DNA of 64,000 bases from G963556115 sp963666605 (GCA_965140405.1 OZ223208.1:1984001-2048000); one strand, 5' to 3'; positions 1 through 9,574 are shown, numbered from the stretch's first letter. Notes: generated from the letters alone by a model not told the origin. Numbers and translations: made by a program.

Positions 1-1479
1 GACAACATCCTCAAGGTGCAGTTGAACCTTTATTGCATCTTCGGTGTTATCGTTATCACTTCGTTGATAGAGTAGAGCAATTTCACCACTACCTCTTTTT
101 GGAGTGCAGTCGAGAACATGCGGTAGATTTTTTGAAAATTTCAGCAAGGTGTCAGCAGCATCCTTAATCTCAAGGGTTGCCATTACTGTCTTCGGTAGCC
201 TAGAATTAGTTAATGATATGTCTCTGGCAAGAAGTGTAAGCTTTCCTGAAGCGATATTACCGTCAAGCGATATATCTGTTGTGCCGGTACTCGACTTTAT
301 AACATTGAATACGGCTTCGCCAATATCAAAATTAGCAAGTAATGCTGAAGAGGCTACAGCATGCATAGCCGGAAAGTTGTTAATGAAATAATTTAGCCAA
401 TCAGAATCGGATCCAGCTAGCAAATCATCGATATTTATTTTTGAAAAGTATAACTTAAGCGGTTCCCATTTTCCTTCTGGTGAACTCTGAGCCTTTATCG
501 TAAGTAGTTGTGTATGGTTATAACTAAGTTCAATAAAATAGTATTCTGGCTTGGTTAGGAATGATCGGTTGGTGCTCACTCTTGTTTCAAAAAAACCAGG
601 CATACTTGGAATCGTAAGATTTTCAGCTTGTCCGTTAAATACTATTGCGTTACCTATAGTTGTAATGTTACCTGTAAGGTTTAGCCCGGTTGGTAGCTTT
701 GGCAGTATCGGTATAATCATATTTAAAGTTGTGGCCGGTACGTCTTCCAGCGCTATATCACAACTGATGATCTCTTTAGAAGCTTTGTTGACCATAAGGT
801 TTCGTACATATATATTTGATTTGTAATTCTTTTCTACACCATTGTGGCTTGTGTTGAATTTGCAGTTTTTTGATGAACTCTTTAATATAATGTTATCATT
901 CTTTAGTTGTAACCTTCCACTGATTGGGATTGTTGCAGAAATTCCAGATACTTTGGCTTTTACGATGCAGTTCATCAAAATAAAGTCTATGCTGGCTATA
1001 TCAATATTTGGTACAAAATTTGGATTTGGGAGGTTTGTTGTTGGGTTGATAGATGCAAAATTATATGTACCATCAGACATCTGCTCTATATTAAGAAGAC
1101 CATCACGAATCTGTACAATAGGTTCAGCACTTACTCCACCAAATAAGGAGTAGAAGTTTGAACTAGCTCTTATCGTATCTACTGAAATAAGCGGGAGTAT
1201 ATAGCTAGGGTTTGGGCTTGCTATTTCAAATTCATGTATATATAAATCTGTACGCCAATCACTACGTAGGGCAGTATCGGTATGGTCGATATCAACATAT
1301 GTTGCATAATTTAATGAGCCTTCAAACCAATCCTTGACCTCTTGTTCAATGGCACGTTGATCAACAATTTCTGATACCAAGCTTATGAAAATAAAGTACA
1401 TAGCTATGATAGCTGAAATGATTACAAGTCGCCGAAGAGGGCGGAAGCTCTTTAGTCGCTTGAGTGTCTTCGTAAACAT
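1..1479 (-). CDS. AsmA-like envelope protein, N-terminal part (runs off the left edge)
   Basis: A reading frame starts with ATG at 1479 and stays open for 493 codons to position 1, so the C-terminus lies outside the window. The N-terminus has basic residues and then one hydrophobic segment (about residues 18-36, VIISAIIAMYFIFISLV), which fits an inner-membrane anchor with the rest in the periplasm. The remainder is a long beta-rich, low-charge sequence with repeated short phrases of the form 'GxLxIxNGxxxF', typical in style of AsmA/TamB-like bridging proteins, which are thought to move lipid between membranes. Family assignment is by overall pattern, not by a diagnostic motif. The 1335-residue gene at 47857-51864 has the same general design. 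No clear Shine-Dalgarno sequence precedes the ATG. Confidence 0.7.
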   Translation of the reverse strand, partial: MFTKTLKRLKSFRPLRRLVIISAIIAMYFIFISLVSEIVDQRAIEQEVKDWFEGSLNYATYVDIDHTDTALRSDWRTDLYIHEFEIASPNPSYILPLISVDTIRASSNFYSLFGGVSAEPIVQIRDGLLNIEQMSDGTYNFASINPTTNLPNPNFVPNIDIASIDFILMNCIVKAKVSGISATIPISGRLQLKNDNIILKSSSKNCKFNTSHNGVEKNYKSNIYVRNLMVNKASKEIISCDIALEDVPATTLNMIIPILPKLPTGLNLTGNITTIGNAIVFNGQAENLTIPSMPGFFETRVSTNRSFLTKPEYYFIELSYNHTQLLTIKAQSSPEGKWEPLKLYFSKINIDDLLAGSDSDWLNYFINNFPAMHAVASSALLANFDIGEAVFNVIKSSTGTTDISLDGNIASGKLTLLARDISLTNSRLPKTVMATLEIKDAADTLLKFSKNLPHVLDCTPKRGSGEIALLYQRSDNDNTEDAIKVQLHLEDVV

Positions 1480-1784
1480 AATTTATATTATATCATTTTT
1501 ATCTTATATTTACTCTAGAATTTTAAAAAATGCGGACTATAATAAACGCCATACAGAATAAATATGAGTAGTTTATTTGCTCTCTTTGATTTGTTATATG
1601 TATATCGATAATAATATATAGATATATATTTACTTATATGTGAAAGGGTTACGAGGTTTTTCTATAACTTTCGAACTTTTTACTTGACCCAAATACCAAA
1701 AAGTAGCATAATCAGGCTATAGAGAAAAAAATACTTAAACCTTGTGGTTTGAGATAAAACTTAATTTGATGTTGAAAGGGAATC
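1480..1784. other. Divergent intergenic region between the AsmA-like gene and serC
   Basis: This gap is AT-rich and must hold both divergent promoters. A TATAAT hexamer lies at 1538-1543 on the plus strand, but no good -35 partner sits at the right distance. The serC ribosome binding site AAAGGG (1775-1780) is clear. I see no RNA gene or repeat here. Confidence 0.4.
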
Positions 1785-2864
1785 ATGGAAAGAGTATTCA
1801 ATTTTGGCGCCGGTCCGGCTGCATTACCATTACCTGTACTTGAAAAAGCACAAAAAGATCTATTAAACTTCAATGGTTCTGGAATGTCCATAATGGAAAT
1901 GTCCCATAGAAGCCCTGCATACCAAGAGGTAATTGATGCTGCAAATGCTGGTATTCGCAAAATCATGAATGTAAGTGATGATTACGAGGTACTATTCCTT
2001 CAAGGCGGAGCAAGTATGCAGTTTGCAATGATACCGCTAAACTTACTGAGTGAAGGCATGACAGCCAACTATGTAAATAGTGGTAGTTGGGCAAAAAAGG
2101 CTATTACCGAAGGTAAGGTTGTTGGAAAAACAGAAGTAATTTGGAGTGGTGAGGCTAATAACTTCATGAGTATGCCTACTGCTGCTGAAATCAATGAAAC
2201 TTCTGACGCAGCTTATGTTCACGTTACTTCAAATGAGACTATCGGTGGTGTCCAAATGAAGGAATTTCCAAAGACTAAAGCTCCTCTTATTGCTGATATG
2301 TCTAGTGATATTATGAGTAGAAATATTGATGTTAATGATTTTGGTATGATTTATTGTGGTGCTCAGAAGAATATCGGTCCTTCAGGACTGGCTCTGGTTA
2401 TCATGAGAAAAGACCTTCTAGAACGTACACCTGATAATATCAATAGTTTCTTGAAGTACACTATTCATGCAAGTAATGGAAGTATGTTCAACACGCCAAA
2501 TACTTGGGCGGTTTATATGGTCAAACTTGTAACTGACTGGGTTTTAGAGATGGGTGGTGTTGAAGGACTTGAAAAGAATAATAATGAGAAGGCTGCAATA
2601 CTCTATGACGCTCTTGACAGTTCTGACTTCTGGGCTCCTTGTGCTGATAAAGAGTTTAGATCTCTTATGAATGTTACTTGGAGAACTGCTGATACTGAAC
2701 TTGAAGGTAAATTCCTTAAAGAAGCAACTGCTGCAGGCTTTGTTGGACTTAAAGGCCATCGTTCTGTTGGTGGTATCAGGGCTAGTATTTATAATGCTTG
2801 TCCTAAGGCTGGGGTTGAGGCTCTTGCACAGTTCATGGCTGACTTTGAGAAGAAGAATGGCTAG
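1785..2864 (+). CDS. serC: Phosphoserine aminotransferase SerC
   Basis: This 359-residue protein is a normal-length PLP-dependent aminotransferase that converts 3-phosphohydroxypyruvate and glutamate to phosphoserine and 2-oxoglutarate in serine synthesis; the same enzyme can serve pyridoxine synthesis. The N-terminus FNFGAGPAALP is the SerC signature. GGAS at residues 74-77 fits the PLP-phosphate loop, and the Schiff-base lysine is K195 in CGAQKNIGPSG. The ATG is preceded by AAAGGG at 1775-1780. The gene stands alone, convergent with the flagellin gene, with a hairpin after its stop. No serA or serB is adjacent. Confidence 0.97.
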   Translation: MERVFNFGAGPAALPLPVLEKAQKDLLNFNGSGMSIMEMSHRSPAYQEVIDAANAGIRKIMNVSDDYEVLFLQGGASMQFAMIPLNLLSEGMTANYVNSGSWAKKAITEGKVVGKTEVIWSGEANNFMSMPTAAEINETSDAAYVHVTSNETIGGVQMKEFPKTKAPLIADMSSDIMSRNIDVNDFGMIYCGAQKNIGPSGLALVIMRKDLLERTPDNINSFLKYTIHASNGSMFNTPNTWAVYMVKLVTDWVLEMGGVEGLEKNNNEKAAILYDALDSSDFWAPCADKEFRSLMNVTWRTADTELEGKFLKEATAAGFVGLKGHRSVGGIRASIYNACPKAGVEALAQFMADFEKKNG

Positions 2865-2891
2865 TTTAAGATTTTGATTTAATTTGTACAT

Positions 2892-2927
2892 AAATATTCC
2901 TCTGCCAGTGTTGGTAGAGGAATATTT
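2892..2927 (+). terminator. Hairpin terminator after serC
   Basis: AAATATTCCTCT (2892-2903) pairs perfectly with AGAGGAATATTT (2916-2927), with an extra CCA/TGG pairing inside the loop. The tail is AT-rich rather than a pure T-run. Confidence 0.7.
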
Positions 2928-2949
2928 ATTATATACTTAATATACTAAA

Positions 2950-2977
2950 ACAGGTGTGGGATAAATCCCACACCTGT
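2950..2977 (-). terminator. Terminator of the flagellin gene
   Basis: ACAGGTGTGGG (2950-2960) and CCCACACCTGT (2967-2977) form a perfect 11-bp stem with a 6-nt loop. On the minus strand it is followed by TTTTAGTATA. It lies 27 bases past the flagellin stop. Confidence 0.85.
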
Positions 2978-3003
2978 CCGAACGTAGTCTACTCTTCTCT
3001 TGA

Positions 3004-5562
3004 TTATCCGAGTAGTGACAGTGCTCCCTGGCTGAGCTGATTAGCCTGTGCCAACATGGAAGTACCTGCCTGAACCAGAATCTGGTTCTTAGAGAATTCT
3101 GTTGACTCTTTGGCCATATCAGCATCTCTAATGTAACTTTCAGTCTTGGTGATATTTTCAACAGCGACTGAGAGGCTGTTTGCATTGGTCTCGAGCATAT
3201 TCGCTTGGAACGCACCGATATTCGCACGAAGTTCTGATACATCTTCAATTGCTTGGTCGATAATCTCAAGGCTCTTCACTGGGTCTTCAGCAAGACTTGC
3301 CCAACCACCTGAAAGCATATCATTGATAGATAAATACTTCTCTGATTCTAGATCAGTTTCGAAGCTGCCAGTGAACTTGGTTTTTCCTAGCTGAGTAGCT
3401 GTCATATCTTTGATAGAAAGTATAGTTCTCTCTTGGTCACCTGAACCTTCACCAAGTTGGAACTGCATGCCACCTTCCCAGTCACCAAGTGTTTCAGTAG
3501 TACCATGAAGAGCGTGAGTCACATAGTTATTATCATCATCGTACATTTGTCTTGCTCTTGATCCCCATGCACCTTCATCATATCCTACCGCAGCTAGAGT
3601 AGTAGTACCTAGTCCGCCTTCGTTGAAGACAATAGTTGCAGTAGTATCAAGATTAGTAATTGTTCCTTCGATGCCGTCAAGCTTCAGCTCCTGACCATTT
3701 AGAGAGACCGTAGCATCACGTCCATACTCAGTCCAGGTTGCGCCATCAAGCCCTGCATCAATGAGCACCGGTCCATCTGTTTCGCTATATCTACTGAAAA
3801 TAGCGCCTTCATGTTGGTCTAGCGTAACCTTGCTGTTAGATCCATAATCCTCAGCAGAGATACGTAGTCCAAGATTTTCAGCTGATATTGCAGTTTCAAA
3901 CGCTAAGTCCTGGGTTGCTGTACTCATATCAAAGTTAAGAGTACCATATAGCCCAGATGTGCCTCCATTACTACCAGCATCAGCAGCGTATAGTCGCATA
4001 GAACTAGCACCAGTACTACTTAGAGCTACATCATCAGACTGAGCCACTAGGTCTTCATCTCTCATACGAGCATCTTTATAGACATAGACTGTACTTGTTG
4101 TTGTACCAGCTGCACCAGATCTATTTATATCAGCTTTGATGTATACCTTACCGGTTTCATCAGTATTCTCACCAAGCTTTATACCACTTAGATACGAACC
4201 TTCCTCTACAAAATGTGTAGAACCTGCTGCCGAAGAACCAGCAGTAGAAGAAGCAAGAGCTAAATCATCAAAATCAATTGTTTCTTTTCCTACTGTAGTG
4301 GTAGAACTCTCTTGGAAGACACCGAGCTGCAATGTAGATGTCATACCAGCAGAAATATTATTAGAGAAAGTAAAATCGATATCCTTGAAATCTGAATTAT
4401 TAACAGCCATAATCTGAGTATTACCAGTTCCGTCTACATCACCTTCAGCTACCTTCATAGTCATTGCTGAATCTTTGTAAATTTCAAAGGTATCATCATC
4501 TATCATCTTGAGGTATGCGCGACCATACCCGTCAACATTCTTACCTAGTACAAAATTGGCATCAGCACCAGCATCTAGCGATACAGCAGCTACACCATCT
4601 GTGGTAATTTCACCTAAAGATGTCCTATTGAATACATCAGCAGAACCAGATGCATGTGTTGCAGAATCAATGTCTTGAGTGTTCGCTGTAGAGCTCAGAT
4701 TAGTTATTTCTGCATCGTTATCATATATAAGGGTAGCTTCTACTCCTGTAGAGTCCTTTACAGAGTTGATAGATGTAACCATTTCACCTAGATGAGTGCC
4801 TTTTGCAAAGCTTAGGTAACGACTTCCTTTCTCACCACCTAGAGTGAAAGCCTGATCAGCGGTAAGGGTATAATTCTTGGTCTTGTCAGTATTGCCAGTC
4901 ATTAACTGAGTAGCAGCAGACTGATCCTTAGATACTTCAAAGTATCCTTTTTGAGCTTCATTACCGTTATCAATATCTGTAGTTCCGTCAGCTGCTTGGG
5001 TTTTTCCAGAGAAGCTGATATTGAGTTTGAAGTCATCACGTTTGAAGATTTGGCGAACATCAGAAAGGTTTTCATTTACAAGCTTCATGTCAAATGTATC
5101 TGTTACCATTACATTACTATCATATTGAAGCTCTTTATTGCCATTTAGAAGGAACTGGTCTGAGAATTTAGTAGTACGTGCGATGCGGTCAAGAGTTTGA
5201 ATTGAAGAGTCAACTTCTGCTTGGTCAGCAGCAATCTGTTCAGGACTTGTTACACCATTATTGGCTGAGTGAACTGCGAGTTGACGCATTTTGCTCAGGA
5301 TGTTGTTCATTTCATTTAGAGCACCTTCGGCAATACCAAGTACATTGTTTGCTTCTTGGGTATTCTGTATCGCTCTTTCAAGACCGACATTTTGAGCTCT
5401 TAATTGTTCAGAAATTACAAGACCTGATGGGTCGTCTTTACCACTATTGATTTTGTAACCAGTTGAAAGACGTTCTAGTGAGCCGCTCATTTTTGAGTTG
5501 TTAGCGTTGAGGGCGTTTTGAGTAGCGAGTGCGTTAAGATTGTTAGCAACGATCATAGGCAT
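3004..5562 (-). CDS. Flagellin with a very large variable domain
   Basis: The main structural protein of the flagellar filament, 852 residues from the start chosen here. The N-terminal D0/D1 region (residues 1-140, MPMIVANNLNALATQNA...) and the C-terminal D1/D0 region (last ~90 residues, ending QLSQGALSLLG) are canonical; between them lie about 600 residues of variable, surface-exposed sequence rich in T, S, G, D and A. Common flagellins are 270-500 residues, so this is unusually long. An upstream in-frame ATG exists at 5589, but AAGGAGG sits just before the ATG at 5562, and MPMIVANN is the conserved start, so 5562 is preferred. No other flagellar or chaperone gene is nearby. The low cysteine content and lack of a signal peptide agree with type III flagellar export. 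Confidence 0.95.
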   Translation of the reverse strand: MPMIVANNLNALATQNALNANNSKMSGSLERLSTGYKINSGKDDPSGLVISEQLRAQNVGLERAIQNTQEANNVLGIAEGALNEMNNILSKMRQLAVHSANNGVTSPEQIAADQAEVDSSIQTLDRIARTTKFSDQFLLNGNKELQYDSNVMVTDTFDMKLVNENLSDVRQIFKRDDFKLNISFSGKTQAADGTTDIDNGNEAQKGYFEVSKDQSAATQLMTGNTDKTKNYTLTADQAFTLGGEKGSRYLSFAKGTHLGEMVTSINSVKDSTGVEATLIYDNDAEITNLSSTANTQDIDSATHASGSADVFNRTSLGEITTDGVAAVSLDAGADANFVLGKNVDGYGRAYLKMIDDDTFEIYKDSAMTMKVAEGDVDGTGNTQIMAVNNSDFKDIDFTFSNNISAGMTSTLQLGVFQESSTTTVGKETIDFDDLALASSTAGSSAAGSTHFVEEGSYLSGIKLGENTDETGKVYIKADINRSGAAGTTTSTVYVYKDARMRDEDLVAQSDDVALSSTGASSMRLYAADAGSNGGTSGLYGTLNFDMSTATQDLAFETAISAENLGLRISAEDYGSNSKVTLDQHEGAIFSRYSETDGPVLIDAGLDGATWTEYGRDATVSLNGQELKLDGIEGTITNLDTTATIVFNEGGLGTTTLAAVGYDEGAWGSRARQMYDDDNNYVTHALHGTTETLGDWEGGMQFQLGEGSGDQERTILSIKDMTATQLGKTKFTGSFETDLESEKYLSINDMLSGGWASLAEDPVKSLEIIDQAIEDVSELRANIGAFQANMLETNANSLSVAVENITKTESYIRDADMAKESTEFSKNQILVQAGTSMLAQANQLSQGALSLLG

Positions 5563-5888
5563 GGGGATTTCCTCCTTGAAATCTGTCATACAAATAAAAT
5601 TTTGATTTTGTAGCGTCCGTGCTACGTGAGTTCATTTTTTTACTCAGCTGAACCCGCACAAGTACTGAGGCGATTATATCGCAATTAAAATATACCAATG
5701 TAATACGTTCATTTTGCTACAGTTATTTTTAATAGTATTTGAGCTCCTTTTCATCTAATCAAGAGAATATAATTTATTGTTATTCAAGTAGAGTAACGGT
5801 ATCGTTATAACAAACTTTACCCTAAAATATGCTTTTTATTTTATTAATTTTTTATGAAATATTTTTGTGGGTTTTTGAGTAAGGGGGC
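5563..5888 (-). promoter_or_regulatory. Flagellin upstream region with a possible -10 and leader hairpin
   Basis: This AT-rich stretch precedes the flagellin gene. On the minus strand a TATAAT hexamer (plus coordinates 5673-5678) sits inside the small palindrome GCGATATAATCGC, but there is no convincing -35. The probable leader can fold GTAGC-ACGGAC-GCTAC (5611-5626). I looked for sigma-28 and sigma-54 promoters and found no match with correct spacing, so the sigma factor is unknown. Confidence 0.35.
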
Positions 5889-5923
5889 AAAAAAAAAGAG
5901 CATGTCATAATAATGACATGCTC
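5889..5923 (-). terminator. Terminator of enolase
   Basis: GAGCATGTCAT and ATGACATGCTC form a perfect 11-bp stem (5898-5923, 4-nt loop). On the minus strand it is followed by nine T residues, a classic intrinsic terminator 28 bases after the eno stop. Confidence 0.92.
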
Positions 5924-5951
5924 GTAAGTTGCTTTGTTATAATTTGTTATG

Positions 5952-7235
5952 TTAGTGGATAGAGTAGAACGCAGATCTGCCTGCGTACTCTGCTTGACCG
6001 GAAAGTTCTTCTTCAATTCTTAGTAATTGATTATATTTTGCGATGCGATCTGTACGGCAAAGTGAGCCAGTCTTGATCTGACCTGCATTGGTGGCAACTG
6101 CAATATCAGCAATAGTTGTATCCTCTGTTTCACCAGAACGGTGGCTGATAACTGCAGTATAATTTGCTTTCTTTGCCATTTCTATAGCATCGAGTGTCTC
6201 AGTGAGTGTACCAATTTGGTTTACTTTGATTAGAATTGAGTTTGCGCACTTTTCGGTGATCCCCCGGCTGAGTCTCTTGGTATTGGTGACAAAGAAATCA
6301 TCACCGACGAGCTGAACACTCTTTCCAAGTTCTTTAGTAAGATCCTGCCAGCCAACCCAATCATCTTCGTCCATGCCGTCCTCAATACTTATTATAGGAT
6401 ACTTACCAACAAGTTCTTTCCAGTATCCGATCATCTCACTTGAGGAAAGCTTTCTGTCTTCAGATGATAAATTATAGGTTGAATCCTTATAAAATTCGCT
6501 ACTTGCCGGATCCATAGCTATAAGTATCTCTTTTTCTGGATGGTATCCTGCTTCTTTTATAGCTCTAATAATTATTTCTAAAGCTTCTTCATTACTTCTC
6601 AAGTCTGGGGCAAATCCTCCTTCATCTCCGACTGCAGTATTTAGACCTGAGTCTCTAAGTACGTTTTTTAAGGTATGGAATACCTCTGTAACCGAACGCA
6701 ATCCTTCCTTGAAGGTGCTTGCTCCTACGGGCATGATCATAAATTCTTGGAGGTCGACATTATTGTCTGCGTGAGAGCCACCATTTATTATATTGCACAT
6801 TGGTACAGGGAGGAGGTGGGCGTTTGCGCCACCTATATACTTGTATAGTGGAAGTCCTGAGTAGTTACTTGCCGCTTTAGCAACTGCAAGTGATACACCT
6901 AGTATGGCATTTGCACCATAATTACCTTTATTCTCTGTTCCATCTGAATCGATAAGTAATTGATCTAACTCTCGTTGTGCCCTACAGTCCATACCTGCAA
7001 TAAGAGGGGCAATCTTATTATTAACGTTATCAACTGCTTTGGATACTCCTTTGCCGTGATAGCGTGGGCTCTCTTCATCTCTGAGCTCTACAGCTTCATG
7101 GACACCTGTAGAGGCGCCTGATGGTACTGCAGCTCTACCTACTACTCCTGTTTCAGTAACGACCTCTACCTCTACTGTAGGATTTCCTCTTGAGTCTAAA
7201 ATTTCTCTGGCGTGTGCATTCGTTATGATAGGCAT
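5952..7235 (-). CDS. eno: Enolase
   Basis: This 427-residue protein interconverts 2-phosphoglycerate and phosphoenolpyruvate in glycolysis. All family landmarks are present: the N-terminus ITNAHAREILDSRGNPT, the GDEGGFAP motif (203-210), metal ligands D242, E285 and D312, catalytic K337 in LIKVNQIGT, and the SHRSGETEDT loop (364-373). AAAGGAG stands ahead of the ATG. It is single-cistron, with its own terminator, and lies head-to-tail with the regulator gene upstream. It forms part of the glycolytic set in this window with pfk (29781) and pgi (42625). Confidence 0.98.
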   Translation of the reverse strand: MPIITNAHAREILDSRGNPTVEVEVVTETGVVGRAAVPSGASTGVHEAVELRDEESPRYHGKGVSKAVDNVNNKIAPLIAGMDCRAQRELDQLLIDSDGTENKGNYGANAILGVSLAVAKAASNYSGLPLYKYIGGANAHLLPVPMCNIINGGSHADNNVDLQEFMIMPVGASTFKEGLRSVTEVFHTLKNVLRDSGLNTAVGDEGGFAPDLRSNEEALEIIIRAIKEAGYHPEKEILIAMDPASSEFYKDSTYNLSSEDRKLSSSEMIGYWKELVGKYPIISIEDGMDEDDWVGWQDLTKELGKSVQLVGDDFFVTNTKRLSRGITEKCANSILIKVNQIGTLTETLDAIEMAKKANYTAVISHRSGETEDTTIADIAVATNAGQIKTGSLCRTDRIAKYNQLLRIEEELSGQAEYAGRSAFYSIH

Positions 7236-7345
7236 GATCTCTCCTTTGCTGGAAAAAACAACTAATAATAGTGCTATTATTAGTTTACTAGTAGATTTAT
7301 TGAAAAATCATGCGCAATTTATTAGTTATTCTAATAATATCTGTA

Positions 7346-8470
7346 TTATTCAACAGTTGATTGTCTTATGATCAATTCACCTTTTATTTGATGGGTACAA
7401 GTTGGAGTGCTTGGATGCTTTATTCTCTCTAATAATATATTGACTGCAGCTCTAGCAATATCTAAACATGGTTGACGATAAGTTGTTAGTGGGATAGACA
7501 ATAGTTTTGCATATTTTACATCATCAAAACCTGCAACTTTAAGATCTTGTGGGATTTTTACACCTCTCTCTAAAAATTCAGGAATTATCTTTGCCGCAAT
7601 TGCATCATTATAACATATTAATGAACAGAGTTTTTCAGTACGTAGGATATTTTCAACTGTCTTGCTGGTGGTAGATGCGGTCTTTACTTTTTTGACCTTT
7701 ATTTCACGCTCAGGAGTTTCTTTCGCCGCTATACACACACCAATATATCGTTGATCAATAGTGTTTGCAACATAGTCTGAACTTAAAAACATGATCTCTG
7801 TGCAACCTATATCAATAAGATGCTTGGCTATCTCATATCCAGCAGTAATGTGATCCATACAGACCAGATCTCTCGAGCTTGTTGAAGGGTAATTGGTAAA
7901 ATCTCTATCTAATAAAACGATAGGTATATTTGCATTACTAAATAATTCACAGATAGAGTGGTTTATATCTACAGCATCATTGGAGAGTTCCAGGGGTGAA
8001 AAGAAGACACCATCAACTTTTTGGGCTACATAATTTCGAGCGATTTGAAGTGCAAACTCATGGCTTTCAGTGCTCAATATGCGGTTTCCACCCCACATCA
8101 AAGAAAAATTATTCTCATCAACAGCAAGTGAGAAGTTGTTGTCATTGGCACGGTTTGCTATCTCACCAAAGATCGGTTCAAAAATTTCTGTGTCCTTGAG
8201 GTATGGAATTAACGAGCCGAAAGTATATTCATCAGACTTTTGGTTGTGAATTTCTTTGACTACGGTTGTGCCGTATCCGGCTTTTCTTGTGACATAACCT
8301 TCTTCTTTTAAAAGGTTGAGTGCCTTAGCTATTGTTGGGCGAGATGCATTGAATCGGAAGGCGATATCCGACTCTGTCGGGAAAAGTTCTCCATATGAAT
8401 AGTTTCCATCTTCAATCTCTTTTTTGAAGAAATCATATACAATTTGCATCTTACCTTTTCTTGGATTCAT
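7346..8470 (-). CDS. GntR-type winged-helix regulator with LacI-like sugar-sensor domain
   Basis: A 374-residue transcription factor. Residues about 5-72 are a GntR winged helix (YDFFKKEIEDGNYSYGELFPTESDIAFRF, then the recognition region SRPTIAKALNLL). Residues about 85-374 resemble the periplasmic-binding-protein fold of LacI/GalR repressors (IARNYVAQKVDGVFFSPLE, IVLLDRDF, AGYEIAKHLIDIG, ending VNILLERIKHP). This AraR-type fusion normally binds a sugar or sugar phosphate. A GTG at 8473 is in frame, but the ATG at 8470 with GGGAAAAG upstream is preferred. It is divergent from the PfkB kinase gene at 8681, a likely target; the inducer is unknown. Confidence 0.9.
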   Translation of the reverse strand: MNPRKGKMQIVYDFFKKEIEDGNYSYGELFPTESDIAFRFNASRPTIAKALNLLKEEGYVTRKAGYGTTVVKEIHNQKSDEYTFGSLIPYLKDTEIFEPIFGEIANRANDNNFSLAVDENNFSLMWGGNRILSTESHEFALQIARNYVAQKVDGVFFSPLELSNDAVDINHSICELFSNANIPIVLLDRDFTNYPSTSSRDLVCMDHITAGYEIAKHLIDIGCTEIMFLSSDYVANTIDQRYIGVCIAAKETPEREIKVKKVKTASTTSKTVENILRTEKLCSLICYNDAIAAKIIPEFLERGVKIPQDLKVAGFDDVKYAKLLSIPLTTYRQPCLDIARAAVNILLERIKHPSTPTCTHQIKGELIIRQSTVE

Positions 8471-8587
8471 CACTTTTCCCTATTTAAATTATCTAGTATT
8501 ACTTTTACGTTTAATTTATGCAATTATTAGAACAAATACTAACTTTAAATGTAAACTATATACAATGACAATGCAAATAAAAAAATA

Positions 8588-8605
8588 ACAAAATATGAGT
8601 TTTGT
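8588..8605. promoter_or_regulatory. Candidate operator in the regulator/kinase divergent gap
   Basis: ACAAAA-TATGAG-TTTTGT is an inverted repeat with 6-bp half-sites, lying in the 210-bp divergent gap about 25 bp upstream of a TATAAT at 8630-8635 that points to the kinase. The position fits a GntR/LacI-type operator. The region is so AT-rich that chance is possible. Confidence 0.35.
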
Positions 8606-8680
8606 ATTTAATTTTGTAATTATATAGTATATAATGAGCTTAGTAAGCTGTGTTATTTTAATGTTGGATAGGAAATTATT

Positions 8681-9574
8681 ATGAGTTATTATACTGCTGG
8701 TATTGGTGAAGTTTTGTGGGATATCTTCGAATCGAATAAAAGATTTGGTGGAGCTGTGGCAAATGTTGCTTTTCACTTTGGACAGTTAGGAGCCAAGTCA
8801 TATATTGTTGGTGCTGTTGGTGATGATGAATTAGGCGAAGAAGGCAGGGCATATTTAATCGACCATGGCATGGATATGTCGGGAGTTTCAGTAGTAAAAG
8901 GCTTTCCTACTGGTACTGTAAACGTAAAGCTAGATGAAAATAAAGTTCCAAGCTATGATATTATCGAAGGTGTTGCGTGGGAGAATCTACCTTGGAATCC
9001 GGCTCTTGAGGATATCGCTAAGAAATTGGATGCAGTATGCTTCGGTAGCTTGGCTCAGAGGGGAGAGTTGACAAGAACAACCATACATACCTTTATTGCT
9101 GCTCTTAGACCGGAGTGCTTGAAGGTTTATGATGTAAACTTGAGGATTAATGGCTATACAGATGATATTATCAAATCTTCACTAGAGATGGCGGATGTCC
9201 TCAAGCTTAGTGATGAAGAAATTAAAGTTGTTGCGACAATTGCAGGTATTGATAGTGGTATGGATGATGATACTATAATAAATAAACTGATAGATAAATA
9301 TGAACTCAAGTCTGTGCTGTATACTCTAGGAAAAGATGGTGCTACCTTGTATGTTGATGGGCAGAGCTATCATTATGCTTCTGAACCTATTAAGCCAGTA
9401 AGTACTGTTGGAGCAGGGGATTCATTTACTGCGAGGGCAATATTTGGTATGTTGAATAAAGAAGATCCACTTACAATTATAAAAAAGGCTTGCGAAATGG
9501 CTGCTTATGTCTGTATGCAGGAAGGTGCAATGCCAAAACTTTCTGACAGTATTATAGATGATGCGCAGAAATAA
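8681..9574 (+). CDS. PfkB-family sugar kinase, probably fructokinase-like
   Basis: A 297-residue cytoplasmic sugar kinase of the PfkB/ribokinase fold. The first motif GGAVANVAFHFGQLG (from residue 23) and the ATP/catalytic motif STVGAGDSFTA, with base D247, are intact. The short N-terminus GIGEVLWD resembles bacterial fructokinases, so fructose is the best guess, but PfkB substrate specificity cannot be read reliably from sequence. It is transcribed away from the GntR/LacI-type regulator and ends at a strong hairpin, so it is probably a single regulated gene. Confidence 0.88.
   Translation: MSYYTAGIGEVLWDIFESNKRFGGAVANVAFHFGQLGAKSYIVGAVGDDELGEEGRAYLIDHGMDMSGVSVVKGFPTGTVNVKLDENKVPSYDIIEGVAWENLPWNPALEDIAKKLDAVCFGSLAQRGELTRTTIHTFIAALRPECLKVYDVNLRINGYTDDIIKSSLEMADVLKLSDEEIKVVATIAGIDSGMDDDTIINKLIDKYELKSVLYTLGKDGATLYVDGQSYHYASEPIKPVSTVGAGDSFTARAIFGMLNKEDPLTIIKKACEMAAYVCMQEGAMPKLSDSIIDDAQK

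Noticed and set aside
5679..5698. Possible sigma-54 promoter upstream of flagellin
   Set aside because: The GG and GC dinucleotides are 12 bp apart instead of the required 10, and the flanking bases do not fit.
8516..8776. 86-residue minus-strand ORF across the divergent gap
   Set aside because: It overlaps the kinase start and promoter region and consists of AT-driven Ile/Asn/Thr-rich sequence without a start signal.
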